Below are positions 1-8,044 of a DNA stretch of 8,993 nt, piece by piece (the stretch's first letter is position 1; each line of letters opens with the position of its first letter). The notes below the pieces were generated by a model. That model ran no database searches, was not told where the DNA came from, and was given only the letters and a program-made list of their open reading frames with translations. Made by a program: the position numbers and the translations under genes. This DNA is from Clostridia bacterium (GTDB lineage Bacteria; Bacillota_A; Clostridia; Christensenellales; Aristaeellaceae), in the NCBI GenBank assembly GCA_900754775.1, contig CAAEDZ010000031.1, forward strand, positions 1 to 8,993, written 5' to 3'.

Positions 1-1
1 C

Positions 2-1768
2 CTTCCACGTCATCCTGAGCCGCGGCTCCTCCGTGACCTCGGCCACCACGGTGGCTTCGAGGTTTTCCGCGTTGGCATAGCCGATGAAGGCTTCGGCGTC
101 CTCCGCCGCGACCACCACCGCCATGCGCTCCTGGCTCTCGGAGATGGCCAGCTCCGTGCCGTCCAGCCCCTCATACTTGCGGGGCACGCGGTCCAGGTCG
201 ATGTTCAGGCCGTCGGCCAGCTCGCCGATGGCCACGCTCACGCCGCCCGCGCCAAAGTCGTTGCAGCGCTTGATCAGCCGCGTCACCTTCCGCTGGCGGA
301 AGAGGCGCTGGAGCTTGCGTTCCACGACAGGGTTACCCTTTTGCACCTCGGCGCCGCAGGTTTCCAGACTCTCCACCTTGTGCACCTTGGAGCTGCCCGT
401 CGCGCCGCCGCAGCCGTCGCGGCCGGTACGCCCGCCCAAAAGGATAATCACATCGCCGGGCGCGGGCTGCTCACGGCGCACGTTGCGCTCCGGGGCCGCG
501 CCCACCACCGCGCCGATCTCCAGACGCTTGGCCGCGTAGCCGGGGTGGTACATCTCGTCCACCAGCCCGGTCGCCAGACCGATCTGGTTGCCGTAGGCGC
601 TGTAGCCCTGCGCGGCGGTGGTCACGAGCTTTCGCTGGGGGAGCTTGCCCGGCATGGTGTCGGCCACGGGCACCAGCGGGTCCGCCGCGCCGGTCACGCG
701 CATGGCCTGATAGACGTAGGTGCGGCCCGACAACGGGTCGCGGATGGCGCCGCCGATGCAGGTGGCCGCGCCGCCGAAGGGTTCAATCTCGGTGGGGTGG
801 TTGTGCGTCTCATTTTTGAACATGAGCAGCCACGGCTCTTTACGCCCGGCCACGTCCACGTCGATCTTGATGGAGCAAGCGTTGATCTCCTCGCTCTCGT
901 CAAGGTTGGAAAGCTTCCCCTGCGCCTTGAGCGCCTTTGCGCCGATGGTGGCCACGTCCATGAGGTTCATGGGCTTGGGCCCACCCACGCGGCCCGCATA
1001 CACCGCCTGCCGCAGCGCCAGATAGCGCTTGAAGGCGGCTTCCACCGCGGGCTTTTCGATCTTCACGTCGTCCAGCGTGGTCAGGAAGGTCGTGTGGCGG
1101 CAATGATCGCTCCAGTAGGTGTCGATCATGCGAATCTCGGTAATGGTGGGATCGCGCTGCTCGCTGCGGAAATACGCCTGACAGAACGCCAGGTCGTCGC
1201 GGTCCATGGCCAGGCCGTACTTTTGCACAAAGGCGGCAATCTCCTCGCCGTCCAGCGCGTTGAAGCCCTCCAGCGTCTCGACGGTTTCGGGCGTGTCGTA
1301 CTGCTGGCGCAGCGTCTCCTTTTCGGCCAGGTCGGCCTCGCGGCTCTCCACGGGGTTGATGAGGTGGCGGCGGATGCGGTCCAGCTCCTCGGGCGTGGGC
1401 GCGCCGGTGAAGAGATACACGCGCGCCGTGCGCACGGTGGGCCGCTCGCCCTGACTGACCAGCTGGATGCACTCCTCGCAGCTCGCCGCGCGCGCATCGA
1501 ACTGCCCCGGCAGGTATTCAACGGCGATCACCGCGTCCGCGCCCTCGGGCAGACGGTCGTAGGTCACGTCCACGGGCGGCTCGGAAAAGACCACCGGCAT
1601 GCAGCGATCAAACAGCGCCTGCTCGATACCCTCCACATCGTAGCGGTTGAGCACGCGCATGCCCGTCACGCTCTTGATGAGCAGAATGTGCCGGATCTCC
1701 TTCAAAAGGCCCTGCGCCTCCACGGCGTATTCGGGCGATTTTTCCACATATACGCGGTAAACTGCCAT
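2..1768 (-). CDS. purL: Phosphoribosylformylglycinamidine (FGAM) synthase, large single-chain form, N-terminal 589 residues (3' end beyond window)
   Basis: Converts FGAR to FGAM with ATP and glutamine, step 4 of IMP synthesis. The frame is open from ATG at 1768 to the window edge, so it is a 3'-truncated view and not a broken gene. Visible in order: an N-terminal PurS-like region (residues 1 to about 120, starting MAVYRVYVEKSPEY), a linker with WSDHCRH at 219-225, then the first AIRS-like ATP-binding half with KNETHNHP at 318-325, a Gly-rich GRTGRDGCGGATGSSK at 446-461, CNDFGAGG at 502-509 and ISESQERM at 542-549. Large PurLs of this type are about 1,200-1,300 residues and end in a glutamine amidotransferase domain, which would lie off-window; the absence of purS and purQ among the visible genes fits that. 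The start is supported by AGGAG at 1776-1780, 7 bases upstream. It lies 19 bases after purD and is the last gene visible. The N-terminus resembles the clostridial (clade II) large PurL; that subgroup is from memory. Confidence 0.95.
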   Translation of the reverse strand, partial: MAVYRVYVEKSPEYAVEAQGLLKEIRHILLIKSVTGMRVLNRYDVEGIEQALFDRCMPVVFSEPPVDVTYDRLPEGADAVIAVEYLPGQFDARAASCEECIQLVSQGERPTVRTARVYLFTGAPTPEELDRIRRHLINPVESREADLAEKETLRQQYDTPETVETLEGFNALDGEEIAAFVQKYGLAMDRDDLAFCQAYFRSEQRDPTITEIRMIDTYWSDHCRHTTFLTTLDDVKIEKPAVEAAFKRYLALRQAVYAGRVGGPKPMNLMDVATIGAKALKAQGKLSNLDESEEINACSIKIDVDVAGRKEPWLLMFKNETHNHPTEIEPFGGAATCIGGAIRDPLSGRTYVYQAMRVTGAADPLVPVADTMPGKLPQRKLVTTAAQGYSAYGNQIGLATGLVDEMYHPGYAAKRLEIGAVVGAAPERNVRREQPAPGDVIILLGGRTGRDGCGGATGSSKVHKVESLETCGAEVQKGNPVVERKLQRLFRQRKVTRLIKRCNDFGAGGVSVAIGELADGLNIDLDRVPRKYEGLDGTELAISESQERMAVVVAAEDAEAFIGYANAENLEATVVAEVTEEPRLRMTWK

Positions 1769-1787
1769 GTTCATTCTCCTTTGTGTG

Positions 1788-3062
1788 TCAGCCGAGCGCC
1801 TTGAGGGCGCGCGCGCCGATGTCCTCGCGGCGGTGCAGGCCGTCAAAGCGGATGTGGTCCGCGGCCTCGTAGGCGAGCCGGATGGCCTTTGGCAGGTCGT
1901 CCGCCACGGCGGTCACGCCCAGCACGCGCCCGCCGGAGGTGACCAGCGTGCCATCTTCCAGCACCTTGGTGCCCGCGTGATAGACATAGGCGCTCTTCTC
2001 CGCCTCCGGAATGCCGCTGATGGGCTTGCCGGTTTCGTACTTCTCAGGATAGCCGCCGCTGGCGAGCACCACGCAGCAGCTCGCGCCGTCGCGGAAACGC
2101 ACGTCCGCCTGCGAAAGCGTGCCTTCCGTGGTCGCCCGCATGATGGCAAACAGGTCGCTCTCCAACAGCGGCAGCACCGCCTGCGTCTCCGGATCGCCGA
2201 AGCGACAGTTGTATTCGATTACCTTCGGGCCGTCCTTGGTAATCATCAGTCCGAAGTACAAACACCCGCGGAAGGGGCAGCCTTCCTCGCGCATGGCGGC
2301 CAGCGTGGGCAGGAAGATCTCCTCCATGCAGCGCGCAGCCACCTCGGGGGTGTAACAGGGGTTGGGCGCGATCACGCCCATGCCGCCGGTGTTGAGGCCC
2401 CTGTCGCCGTCCAGCGCGCGCTTGTGATCCATGCTGGAGGCCATGGGGCGGATGGCCGTGCCGTCGGTGAAGCACAAAACGCTCACCTCCGGCCCCTCCA
2501 GGAACTCCTCCACCACCACGCGGCTGCCGGAGGCACCGAACTTGCCGTTTTTCATCATTTCGATCACGGCCGCCTCGGCCTGCGCATTCGTCTCGCAGAT
2601 GAGTACGCCCTTGCCCAGCGCCAGTCCGTCGGCCTTGACCACGACGGGGCACGGAGCCTTGCGCACGTAGGAAAGCGCCGCCTCCACATCGTCAAAGGTC
2701 TCATAGCGCGCGGTGGGGATGCCGTAGCGGCGCATCAGGTCCTTGGCAAAGACCTTGCTGCCCTCGATGCGGGCCGCGGCCTTGTCGGGCCCGAAGGCGG
2801 GGATGCCGCGCGCCGCCAGCAGGTCCACCAGTCCCAGGCACAGCGGATCGTCCGGGGTGACAACCACGTAATCCATCTTTTCCGCGGCAGCCCAATCCGC
2901 GATGGCCTCCACGTCCGTGGCCTTGATGGGCACGCAGACGGCGTCCCGCGCGATACCGCCGTTACCCGGCGCGCAGTAGAGCGCGGTGATCTCCCTGCTC
3001 TCCCTCAGCTTCTGAACGATGGCGTGCTCGCGCCCGCCGCCGCCCACAACCAGCACCTTCAT
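1788..3062 (-). CDS. purD: Phosphoribosylamine-glycine ligase (GAR synthetase)
   Basis: Ligates glycine to phosphoribosylamine with ATP to give GAR, step 2 of the pathway, in the cytoplasm. The 424-residue product has the usual length of the family. It opens with the nucleotide-fold MKVLVVGGGGREHA (1-14) and APGNGG (31-36). The ATP-grasp part carries VVKADGLALGKGV (141-153), VVEEFLEGPEVS (183-194), the family signature DHKRALDGDRGLNTGGMG (212-229) and the metal/nucleotide site IEYNCRFGDPETQ (282-294). The C-terminal part has VVLASGGYP (331-339). The segment usually reading GPE-PL is TPDDPLCLG here (69-77), which I take as lineage variation. GGAGG at 3071-3075 lies 8 bases before the ATG. The gap to purH upstream is 16 bases and to purL downstream 19 bases, so it belongs to the same transcript but does not overlap its neighbours. 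Confidence 0.98.
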   Translation of the reverse strand: MKVLVVGGGGREHAIVQKLRESREITALYCAPGNGGIARDAVCVPIKATDVEAIADWAAAEKMDYVVVTPDDPLCLGLVDLLAARGIPAFGPDKAAARIEGSKVFAKDLMRRYGIPTARYETFDDVEAALSYVRKAPCPVVVKADGLALGKGVLICETNAQAEAAVIEMMKNGKFGASGSRVVVEEFLEGPEVSVLCFTDGTAIRPMASSMDHKRALDGDRGLNTGGMGVIAPNPCYTPEVAARCMEEIFLPTLAAMREEGCPFRGCLYFGLMITKDGPKVIEYNCRFGDPETQAVLPLLESDLFAIMRATTEGTLSQADVRFRDGASCCVVLASGGYPEKYETGKPISGIPEAEKSAYVYHAGTKVLEDGTLVTSGGRVLGVTAVADDLPKAIRLAYEAADHIRFDGLHRREDIGARALKALG

Positions 3063-3078
3063 GTCAAAGCCCTCCGAA

Positions 3079-4254
3079 TCAATGATGGAACAGGCGAAGC
3101 CCCGTAAACGCCATGGCGATGCCGTAGCGGTTGCAGGCCTCGATCACCAGATCGTCGCGGATGGAGCCGCCCGGCTCGGCGATGTAGCGCACGCCGCTGC
3201 GGGCCGCGCGGTCGATGTTGTCGGGGAAGGGGAAGAAGGCGTCGCTGCCCAGCGAAACGTCGGTGAGCTTCTTAAGCCACGCGCGCTTTTCCTCGGGGGT
3301 GAGCACCTCGGGCTTTTCGGTAAAGAGCGTCTGCCAGATGCCGTCGGCCAGCACATCGTCCCACTCGTCGCTGATATAGCGGTCGATGGCATTGTCGCGG
3401 TCGGGGTTTTTGAGCGTGGGGAGGAAAGGCAGAGACAGCGTCTTTTCATGCTGGCGCAGCCACCAGTTGTTGGCCTTGTCGCCCGCCAGGCGCGTGCAGT
3501 GGATGCGGCTCTGCTGGCCCGCGCCGATGCCGATGCACTGTCCGTCCTTGACGTAGCACACGGAGTTGGACTGGGTGTACTTGAGGGCGATCATGGCAAT
3601 CGCCAGGTCGCGCCTGGCAAAGTCGGGCAGCTCCTTGTTTTCGGTGACGACATTGCTGAAAAAATCGTCTCCGATGACCAGTTCGTTGCGCTCCTGCTCG
3701 AAGGTGATGCCAAATACATCCTTCTGCTCCAGCTTCCTGGGCTCGTAGGCAGGGTCGATCTCGACGATGTTGTAGTTGCCCTTGCGCTTGGATTTGAGAA
3801 TTTCGAGGGCTTCCGGCTCATAGCCGGGGGCGATCACGCCGTCGGACACCTCGGGCTTGATGAGCTTTGCGGTAGAGACGTCACACACATCGGACAGGGA
3901 GATCCAGTCGCCGAAGCTGGACATGCGGTCTGCGCCACGGGCGCGCGCGTAGGCACAGGCCAGAGGCGAGAGCTCCGCGTCGGGGGCGATGAAGTAAATG
4001 CGCCGCAGCACGTCCGAAAGCGGCAGGCCCACGGCCGCGCCGGCGGGGCTGACGTGCTTGAAGCTGGCGGCGGCGGGCAGGCCCGTGGCGCGCTTCAGTT
4101 CACGCACCAGCTGCCAGCCGTTAAAGGCGTCCAGAAAGTTGATATAGCCCGGCCGGCCGCTGAGCACCTTGATGGGCAGTTCGCCGTCCTTCATGAAGAT
4201 GCGCGCGGGCTTCTGGTTGGGATTGCAGCCATATTTCAGTTCCAGCTCGTTCAT
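3079..4254 (-). CDS. purH: Stand-alone AICAR formyltransferase (PurH transformylase domain without the cyclohydrolase domain)
   Basis: Transfers a formyl group from 10-formyltetrahydrofolate to AICAR, giving FAICAR, step 9. The product is 391 residues against about 510-530 for bifunctional PurH, and it begins directly in transformylase sequence (LKYGCNPNQKPA, 6-17) with no N-terminal MGS-like cyclohydrolase domain. The catalytic Lys-His pair is in SFKHVSPAGAAVG (64-76; K66, H67). Further matches are YTQSNSVCY (226-234), GIGAGQQSR (242-250), SDAFFPFPDNID (337-348) and the C-terminal RLFHH. The start is fixed by a 4-base ATGA overlap with purO (4251-4254) and GGGAGG at 4265-4270. I see no truncation: the first residues already match the start of a natural transformylase domain and the gene is fully open. 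The missing cyclohydrolase activity is supplied by the gene directly upstream. This stand-alone form is known in Clostridia; its function here is inferred from motifs and context. Confidence 0.96.
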   Translation of the reverse strand: MNELELKYGCNPNQKPARIFMKDGELPIKVLSGRPGYINFLDAFNGWQLVRELKRATGLPAAASFKHVSPAGAAVGLPLSDVLRRIYFIAPDAELSPLACAYARARGADRMSSFGDWISLSDVCDVSTAKLIKPEVSDGVIAPGYEPEALEILKSKRKGNYNIVEIDPAYEPRKLEQKDVFGITFEQERNELVIGDDFFSNVVTENKELPDFARRDLAIAMIALKYTQSNSVCYVKDGQCIGIGAGQQSRIHCTRLAGDKANNWWLRQHEKTLSLPFLPTLKNPDRDNAIDRYISDEWDDVLADGIWQTLFTEKPEVLTPEEKRAWLKKLTDVSLGSDAFFPFPDNIDRAARSGVRYIAEPGGSIRDDLVIEACNRYGIAMAFTGLRLFHH

Positions 4255-4952
4255 TTGATTTCATCCTCCCCGCTGTGCTTGTTGATGATGACCTCATTCC
4301 CGTCCACGCATACGTAGAGCGACACGCGGTTGTCCGCATCCAGCGCGTCCCACAGCGCCTGCGCCAGCGCGGGGGCGTCCAGGTCCGGCACCTGCGCCGT
4401 GACCGGTTCCCCGTGGTAGCTGGGCAGCGGGGAGCCGAAGCCCTCATAGGTGCTGATGAAATGGCCCACGCCGGGCGTGGCCGCGTCATAGGTGTAGAAA
4501 AAGCGCTCGCAGCAGTCCGGATTTCCGCCCTGCGCCTTGAGGATGGAGAGCAGATGGCTCCCGCAGGGCTGCATGAGCCCGGACACGCGCGGCGTCCAGT
4601 TGGGCTCGTCAGGCTCGAAGGTGCGCGAGCACAGCGCCTCCAGCCAGCCCTTGCCCTGCGCAAGGAAATCGCGCACGGTGTCGGTCTGGTCGCCGTTGGT
4701 CACGATCAGCGTCCCGTCGGGCATGCGCCTGACGGGATGGTAGATGATCAGGCTCGGGTCGGTCATCTTGCTTTCGTCCCACGCGCGGGTGCGGATGCCA
4801 TCATCGGTCTTTTCAAAGACGCGGTTGCGGCTGTTTTCGCTCCGACCCATGATAAAATAGGCGCATACAGCCTTCCCGGCGGGCGTCGCGCCAAGCAGAA
4901 TGCCGCGCCCCGGATAGGGGCGTTCTTTCAGATAAGCAAACAAATCGGTCAT
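4251..4952 (-). CDS. purO: IMP cyclohydrolase, archaeal PurO type
   Basis: Closes the ring of FAICAR to give IMP, the last step. The 233-residue product does not resemble the MGS-like cyclohydrolase domain of bacterial PurH. It resembles the PurO/IMP_cyclohyd family: YPGRGILLGATPAGK near the N-terminus (13-27), MGRSENSRNRVF (35-46), LIIYHPVRR (68-76), IVTNGDQTDTV (83-93) and the later TPGVGHFISTYEG (159-171). The frame can be extended upstream to 5015, but the ATG at 4952 is chosen because it overlaps the purN stop as ATGA (4949-4952), has GGGAG at 4962-4966 nine bases upstream, and starts at the expected family N-terminus. Its stop overlaps the purH start by 4 bases. Placement next to a transformylase lacking a cyclohydrolase domain strongly supports the assignment. 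Residue-by-residue conservation of the PurO active site could not be checked without an alignment. Confidence 0.9.
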   Translation of the reverse strand: MTDLFAYLKERPYPGRGILLGATPAGKAVCAYFIMGRSENSRNRVFEKTDDGIRTRAWDESKMTDPSLIIYHPVRRMPDGTLIVTNGDQTDTVRDFLAQGKGWLEALCSRTFEPDEPNWTPRVSGLMQPCGSHLLSILKAQGGNPDCCERFFYTYDAATPGVGHFISTYEGFGSPLPSYHGEPVTAQVPDLDAPALAQALWDALDADNRVSLYVCVDGNEVIINKHSGEDEIK

Positions 4953-5557
4953 GCCTTTTCGCTCCCTTCCAGGCGTCTTGCCAGCTTTTCGGTCTCCTGG
5001 GGCAAGAGCAGCCACTCGGCCTGCTCCATCACGCGGCGCTGCAGCGTTTCGGGCGTGTCGCCGGGGAGCACCTCCACGGCCTTCTGCGCCAGAATCGGCC
5101 CGCCGTCGGGAATTTCGTTGACGATGTGCACGGTCGCGCCCGTCACCTTCACGCCGCGCGCCAGCGCCGCCCTGTGCACGCGCAGCCCGTAGTACCCCTC
5201 GCCGCAGAAGGCGGGGATCAGGCTGGGGTGCACGTTCAGAATGCGGCCCTCATAGGCGCGGATCACGCACGTGTCCAGAATGAGCATGAAGCCCGCCAGC
5301 ACCACCATGCCCACATCATGGGCGCGCAGGAGCGCGACCAGCCGCTCGCCGTAGGCGGCGGGCGTCTCGCCGCCTTCGCGCGAAAGCACCGCGGTTTCCA
5401 CGCCCGCGTTTTGCGCGCGGGTCAGGGCGTAGGCGCCCTCCTTGCTGCTCACCACCAGCGTGATGCGGCCGCTCCTCAGCGTTCCCGCCGCCTGCGCGTC
5501 CAGAAGCGCCTGCAAATTGGTCCCGCCGCCGCTCACCAATACCGCGATGTTCAGCAT
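4949..5557 (-). CDS. purN: Phosphoribosylglycinamide formyltransferase (GAR transformylase), folate-dependent
   Basis: Formylates GAR with 10-formyltetrahydrofolate to give FGAR, step 3. The 202-residue product has normal PurN length. The phosphate-binding loop is VSGGGTNLQ (8-16). The catalytic set is visible: N108 and H110 in [10 protein letters not shown] (106-115), and D151 in NEIPDGGPI (147-155), matching Asn106, His108 and Asp144 of the E. coli enzyme. AGFM (88-91) lies on the folate side. The frame extends upstream to 5674, but that part is an Arg/Gly-rich shadow of purM; the true start is ATG at 5557, where [12 protein letters not shown] begins as expected. It overlaps the purM stop by 7 bases (5551-5557). 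No good Shine-Dalgarno precedes it, so translation probably depends on coupling to purM. The stop overlaps purO by 4 bases. Confidence 0.97.
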   Translation of the reverse strand: MLNIAVLVSGGGTNLQALLDAQAAGTLRSGRITLVVSSKEGAYALTRAQNAGVETAVLSREGGETPAAYGERLVALLRAHDVGMVVLAGFMLILDTCVIRAYEGRILNVHPSLIPAFCGEGYYGLRVHRAALARGVKVTGATVHIVNEIPDGGPILAQKAVEVLPGDTPETLQRRVMEQAEWLLLPQETEKLARRLEGSEKA

Positions 5558-6591
5558 AGCTCGATCCCGCCTTCGCCGCGCGCGATCTCGCCCAGCGCGT
5601 ACGCGCCTTCCTCGCCCGCGTCCGCAAGGCTGTCCAGCGCCAGATCGACGTCCTCCGCCGCTACCGTCAGACACATGCCCACGCCCATGTTGAAGGTGTT
5701 GAACATGTCGCGCTCGGGGATGCCGCCCTCGCGGGCGATGATGTCAAAGATGGGCAGCACCCTGACGGCGCTGCGCTCGATGCGGGCCGTCATGCCCTCG
5801 GCCAGCGAGCGCGGGATGTTCTCATAGAAGCCGCCGCCGGTGATGTGGCTGATGGAGCGAATGCGCACCCCGGCCTTCAGCAGGGCCAGCACGGGCTTCA
5901 CATAAATGCGGGTGGGGGTGAGCAGCGTTTCGCCGAGCGTCTGGGAAAGGTCATCGTAGCGGCGGTCCAGCCCGCCCTTTTCCACCTGAAAGACCTTGCG
6001 CACCAGCGAAAAGCCGTTGGAATGCACGCCGCTGGAGGGCAGGGCGATGAGTACGTCCCCCTCCTGCATGGTTTCCTTATCCAGAATTTTGCTCTTGTCC
6101 ACCACGCCTACGCTGAAACCGGCCAGGTCGTATTCGTCCTCGGGGTAGAAGCCGGGCATCTCGGCGGTCTCACCGCCCACCAGCGCGCAGCCCGCCTGCA
6201 CGCAGCCCTCGGCCACGCCGCCCACGATCTGCGCCACGCGCTCGGGCACGTTCTTGCCCACGGCCACGTAATCCAGAAAGAATTGGGGCTTTGCGCCGCA
6301 GCAGATGATGTCGTTGACGCACATGGCCACGCAGTCGATGCCCACGGTGTCGTGCTTGTCCATCAGAAAGGCCAGCTTGAGCTTGGTGCCCACGCCGTCG
6401 GTGCCGCTGACCAGCACCGGGCGCTGGATGCCCGTCATGTCCAGCTCAAACAGGCCGCCGAAGCCGCCGATGCCCTCCAGCACGCCGGGAATCATGGTGC
6501 GGGCCACGTGCTTTTTCATCAGCTCCACGGCGCGGTAGCCAGCGGTGATGTCCACCCCCGCGGCCTTGTAGCTTGCGCTTTCGCTCTTCAT
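5551..6591 (-). CDS. purM: Phosphoribosylformylglycinamidine cyclo-ligase (AIR synthetase)
   Basis: Closes the imidazole ring, converting FGAM to AIR with ATP, step 5. The product is 346 residues, the standard size. Motifs in order: YKAAGVDI (8-15), [10 protein letters not shown] (63-72, ATP site), [12 protein letters not shown] (91-102), [11 protein letters not shown] (139-149), [13 protein letters not shown] (186-198), [13 protein letters not shown] (249-261) and [11 protein letters not shown] (296-306), all typical of the AIRS family. The start is fixed by a 4-base ATGA overlap with the purF stop (6588-6591), with a purine-rich GGAGGAAGGA at 6597-6606 inside the end of purF. The 3' end overlaps purN by 7 bases. 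PurM is homologous to the ATP-binding halves of PurL in this same operon, but the short length and the motifs separate them clearly. Confidence 0.98.
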   Translation of the reverse strand: MKSESASYKAAGVDITAGYRAVELMKKHVARTMIPGVLEGIGGFGGLFELDMTGIQRPVLVSGTDGVGTKLKLAFLMDKHDTVGIDCVAMCVNDIICCGAKPQFFLDYVAVGKNVPERVAQIVGGVAEGCVQAGCALVGGETAEMPGFYPEDEYDLAGFSVGVVDKSKILDKETMQEGDVLIALPSSGVHSNGFSLVRKVFQVEKGGLDRRYDDLSQTLGETLLTPTRIYVKPVLALLKAGVRIRSISHITGGGFYENIPRSLAEGMTARIERSAVRVLPIFDIIAREGGIPERDMFNTFNMGVGMCLTVAAEDVDLALDSLADAGEEGAYALGEIARGEGGIELC

Positions 6592-8042
6592 AGGTTTCCT
6601 TCCTCCGTCTTTTGGCGCTCGGTGAGGCTGCGCTCAAACTTGAGCTTGGCGGTGTCGCGGGGCGGGTCCACGGGATAGTTTCCGGTGAAGCAGCCGTTGC
6701 AGAAGCCGCAGGTGGAATGATCGGCCAGCTTGGGCAGATGTTCGACATTCAAAAAGCCCAGGCTGTCCACGCCGATGATCTTGGCAATCTCCTCCACGCT
6801 GTGGTGTGCGGCGATGAGGTTGTCGGTGGAGTCGATGTCGGTGCCGAAGTAGCACGGGAAGCGGAAGGGCGGGGCGGTCAGGCGCATGTGCACCTCGGTG
6901 GCCCCGGCCTCGCGCAGGAGGCTGACGATATGGGCGGAGGTGGTGCCGCGCACGATGGAGTCATCGATGAGCACCACGCGCTTGCCCTCCACTGTGGATC
7001 TGACGGCGTTCAGCTTGATGCGCACGCTGTGCTGCCGCTGCTTCTGGCTGGGCTGGATAAAGGTGCGGCCGATATACTTGTTCTTGATAAAGCCGATGCC
7101 GTAAGGAATGCCGCTCTGACGGGCGTAGCCGATGGCGGCGTCGATGCCGCTGTCGGGCACGCCGATGACCACGTCGGCCTGCACGGGATGGTCCAGCGCC
7201 AGGAACGCGCCCGCGCGCAAGCGGGCCACGTGTACGCTACTGCCGTCCACCACGCTGTCGGGGCGGGCGAAGTAGATGAACTCAAACACACACAGGGAGC
7301 TGTCGCATTTGCGTTCGCACCTGAGGGTTTTAACGCCCTCGGCGGAGACGACCACGATTTCGCCCGGCTCGATATCGCGCACGAAGGTGGCGCCGATGGC
7401 ATCCAGCGCGCAGCTTTCGCTGGCAAAGACCACGTCGCCGTCCAGATCGCCCATGCACAGGGGACGGAAGCCGTGGGGATCGCGCGCGGCGATGAGTTTC
7501 TGCGGGCTCATGATCACCAGCGAATACGCGCCCTCAATGCGCTCCATGGCGCGCAGCACGGCCTGCTCGATGCTGTCGCACCTCAGCCGCTCCTGCGTGA
7601 TGATATAGGCGATGACCTCGGTATCGCTGGTGGTGTGGAAGATCGCGCCGCCCAGCTCCAACTCCTCGCGCAGCTCCCGGGCGTTGACGAGGTTGCCGTT
7701 ATGGCACAGAGCCAGGGCGCCCTTGAGGTGATTGACCAGCAAGGGCTGGGCATTGCCGCGGCTCTGGGTGCCGGTAGTGCCGTAGCGGCAGTGGCCCACG
7801 GCCATGCTGCCCTCATGGAGCTTTTCCAGCACATCACGGGTAAAAACCTCGTTGACCAGACCCACGTCCTTGTAGCAGTCGATCACGCCGTCGTTGTTGA
7901 CGGCGATGCCGCAGCTCTCCTGCCCGCGATGCTGCAGGGCATAAAGCGCGTGATAGGCGGCGGGCACCACGCCGGTTTTTCCGTCCTTGAGGTAGATACC
8001 GAATACGCCGCATTCCTCATGCAGCTTGTCAAACGCGTGCAT
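6588..8042 (-). CDS. purF: Amidophosphoribosyltransferase (glutamine PRPP amidotransferase), Bacillus-type with Fe-S ligands
   Basis: Catalyses the committed step: PRPP plus glutamine to 5-phosphoribosylamine. The N-terminal class II glutamine amidotransferase domain carries the nucleophile Cys11 in [10 protein letters not shown], plus HRGQES and CHNGNLVN. The C-terminal PRTase domain has the PRPP loop [14 protein letters not shown] (356-369). Cysteines matching the 4Fe-4S ligands of the B. subtilis enzyme are present: SLC before VFEFIYF (Cys251), RFPCYFG (Cys397) and the CGFCNGC cluster (445-451). The sequence before Cys11 would be a cleaved propeptide of 10 residues. Length is 484 residues. 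An alternative ATG at 8048 adds two residues (Met-Arg) and overlaps purC by 4 bases, but GGAG at 8050-8053 sits only 1 base from it and 7 bases from the ATG at 8042, so 8042 is preferred. The stop overlaps the purM start. Confidence 0.97.
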   Translation of the reverse strand: MHAFDKLHEECGVFGIYLKDGKTGVVPAAYHALYALQHRGQESCGIAVNNDGVIDCYKDVGLVNEVFTRDVLEKLHEGSMAVGHCRYGTTGTQSRGNAQPLLVNHLKGALALCHNGNLVNARELREELELGGAIFHTTSDTEVIAYIITQERLRCDSIEQAVLRAMERIEGAYSLVIMSPQKLIAARDPHGFRPLCMGDLDGDVVFASESCALDAIGATFVRDIEPGEIVVVSAEGVKTLRCERKCDSSLCVFEFIYFARPDSVVDGSSVHVARLRAGAFLALDHPVQADVVIGVPDSGIDAAIGYARQSGIPYGIGFIKNKYIGRTFIQPSQKQRQHSVRIKLNAVRSTVEGKRVVLIDDSIVRGTTSAHIVSLLREAGATEVHMRLTAPPFRFPCYFGTDIDSTDNLIAAHHSVEEIAKIIGVDSLGFLNVEHLPKLADHSTCGFCNGCFTGNYPVDPPRDTAKLKFERSLTERQKTEEGNL

Positions 8043-8044
8043 TC

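Noticed and set aside
3079..4254. purH as a truncated or frameshifted pseudogene, because it lacks about 130 N-terminal residues of bifunctional PurH
   Set aside because: The frame starts with a proper Shine-Dalgarno and ATG, the transformylase domain is complete with the Lys-His pair, and the missing activity is encoded by purO directly upstream.
4953..5015. N-terminal extension of purO (21 extra residues)
   Set aside because: It overlaps the purN coding region, while the ATG at 4952 has a Shine-Dalgarno and a stop-start overlap.
5558..5674. N-terminal extension of purN (39 extra residues)
   Set aside because: The extension is Arg/Gly-rich, lies wholly inside purM in another frame and has no PurN-like sequence; the ATG at 5557 begins exactly at the PurN core.
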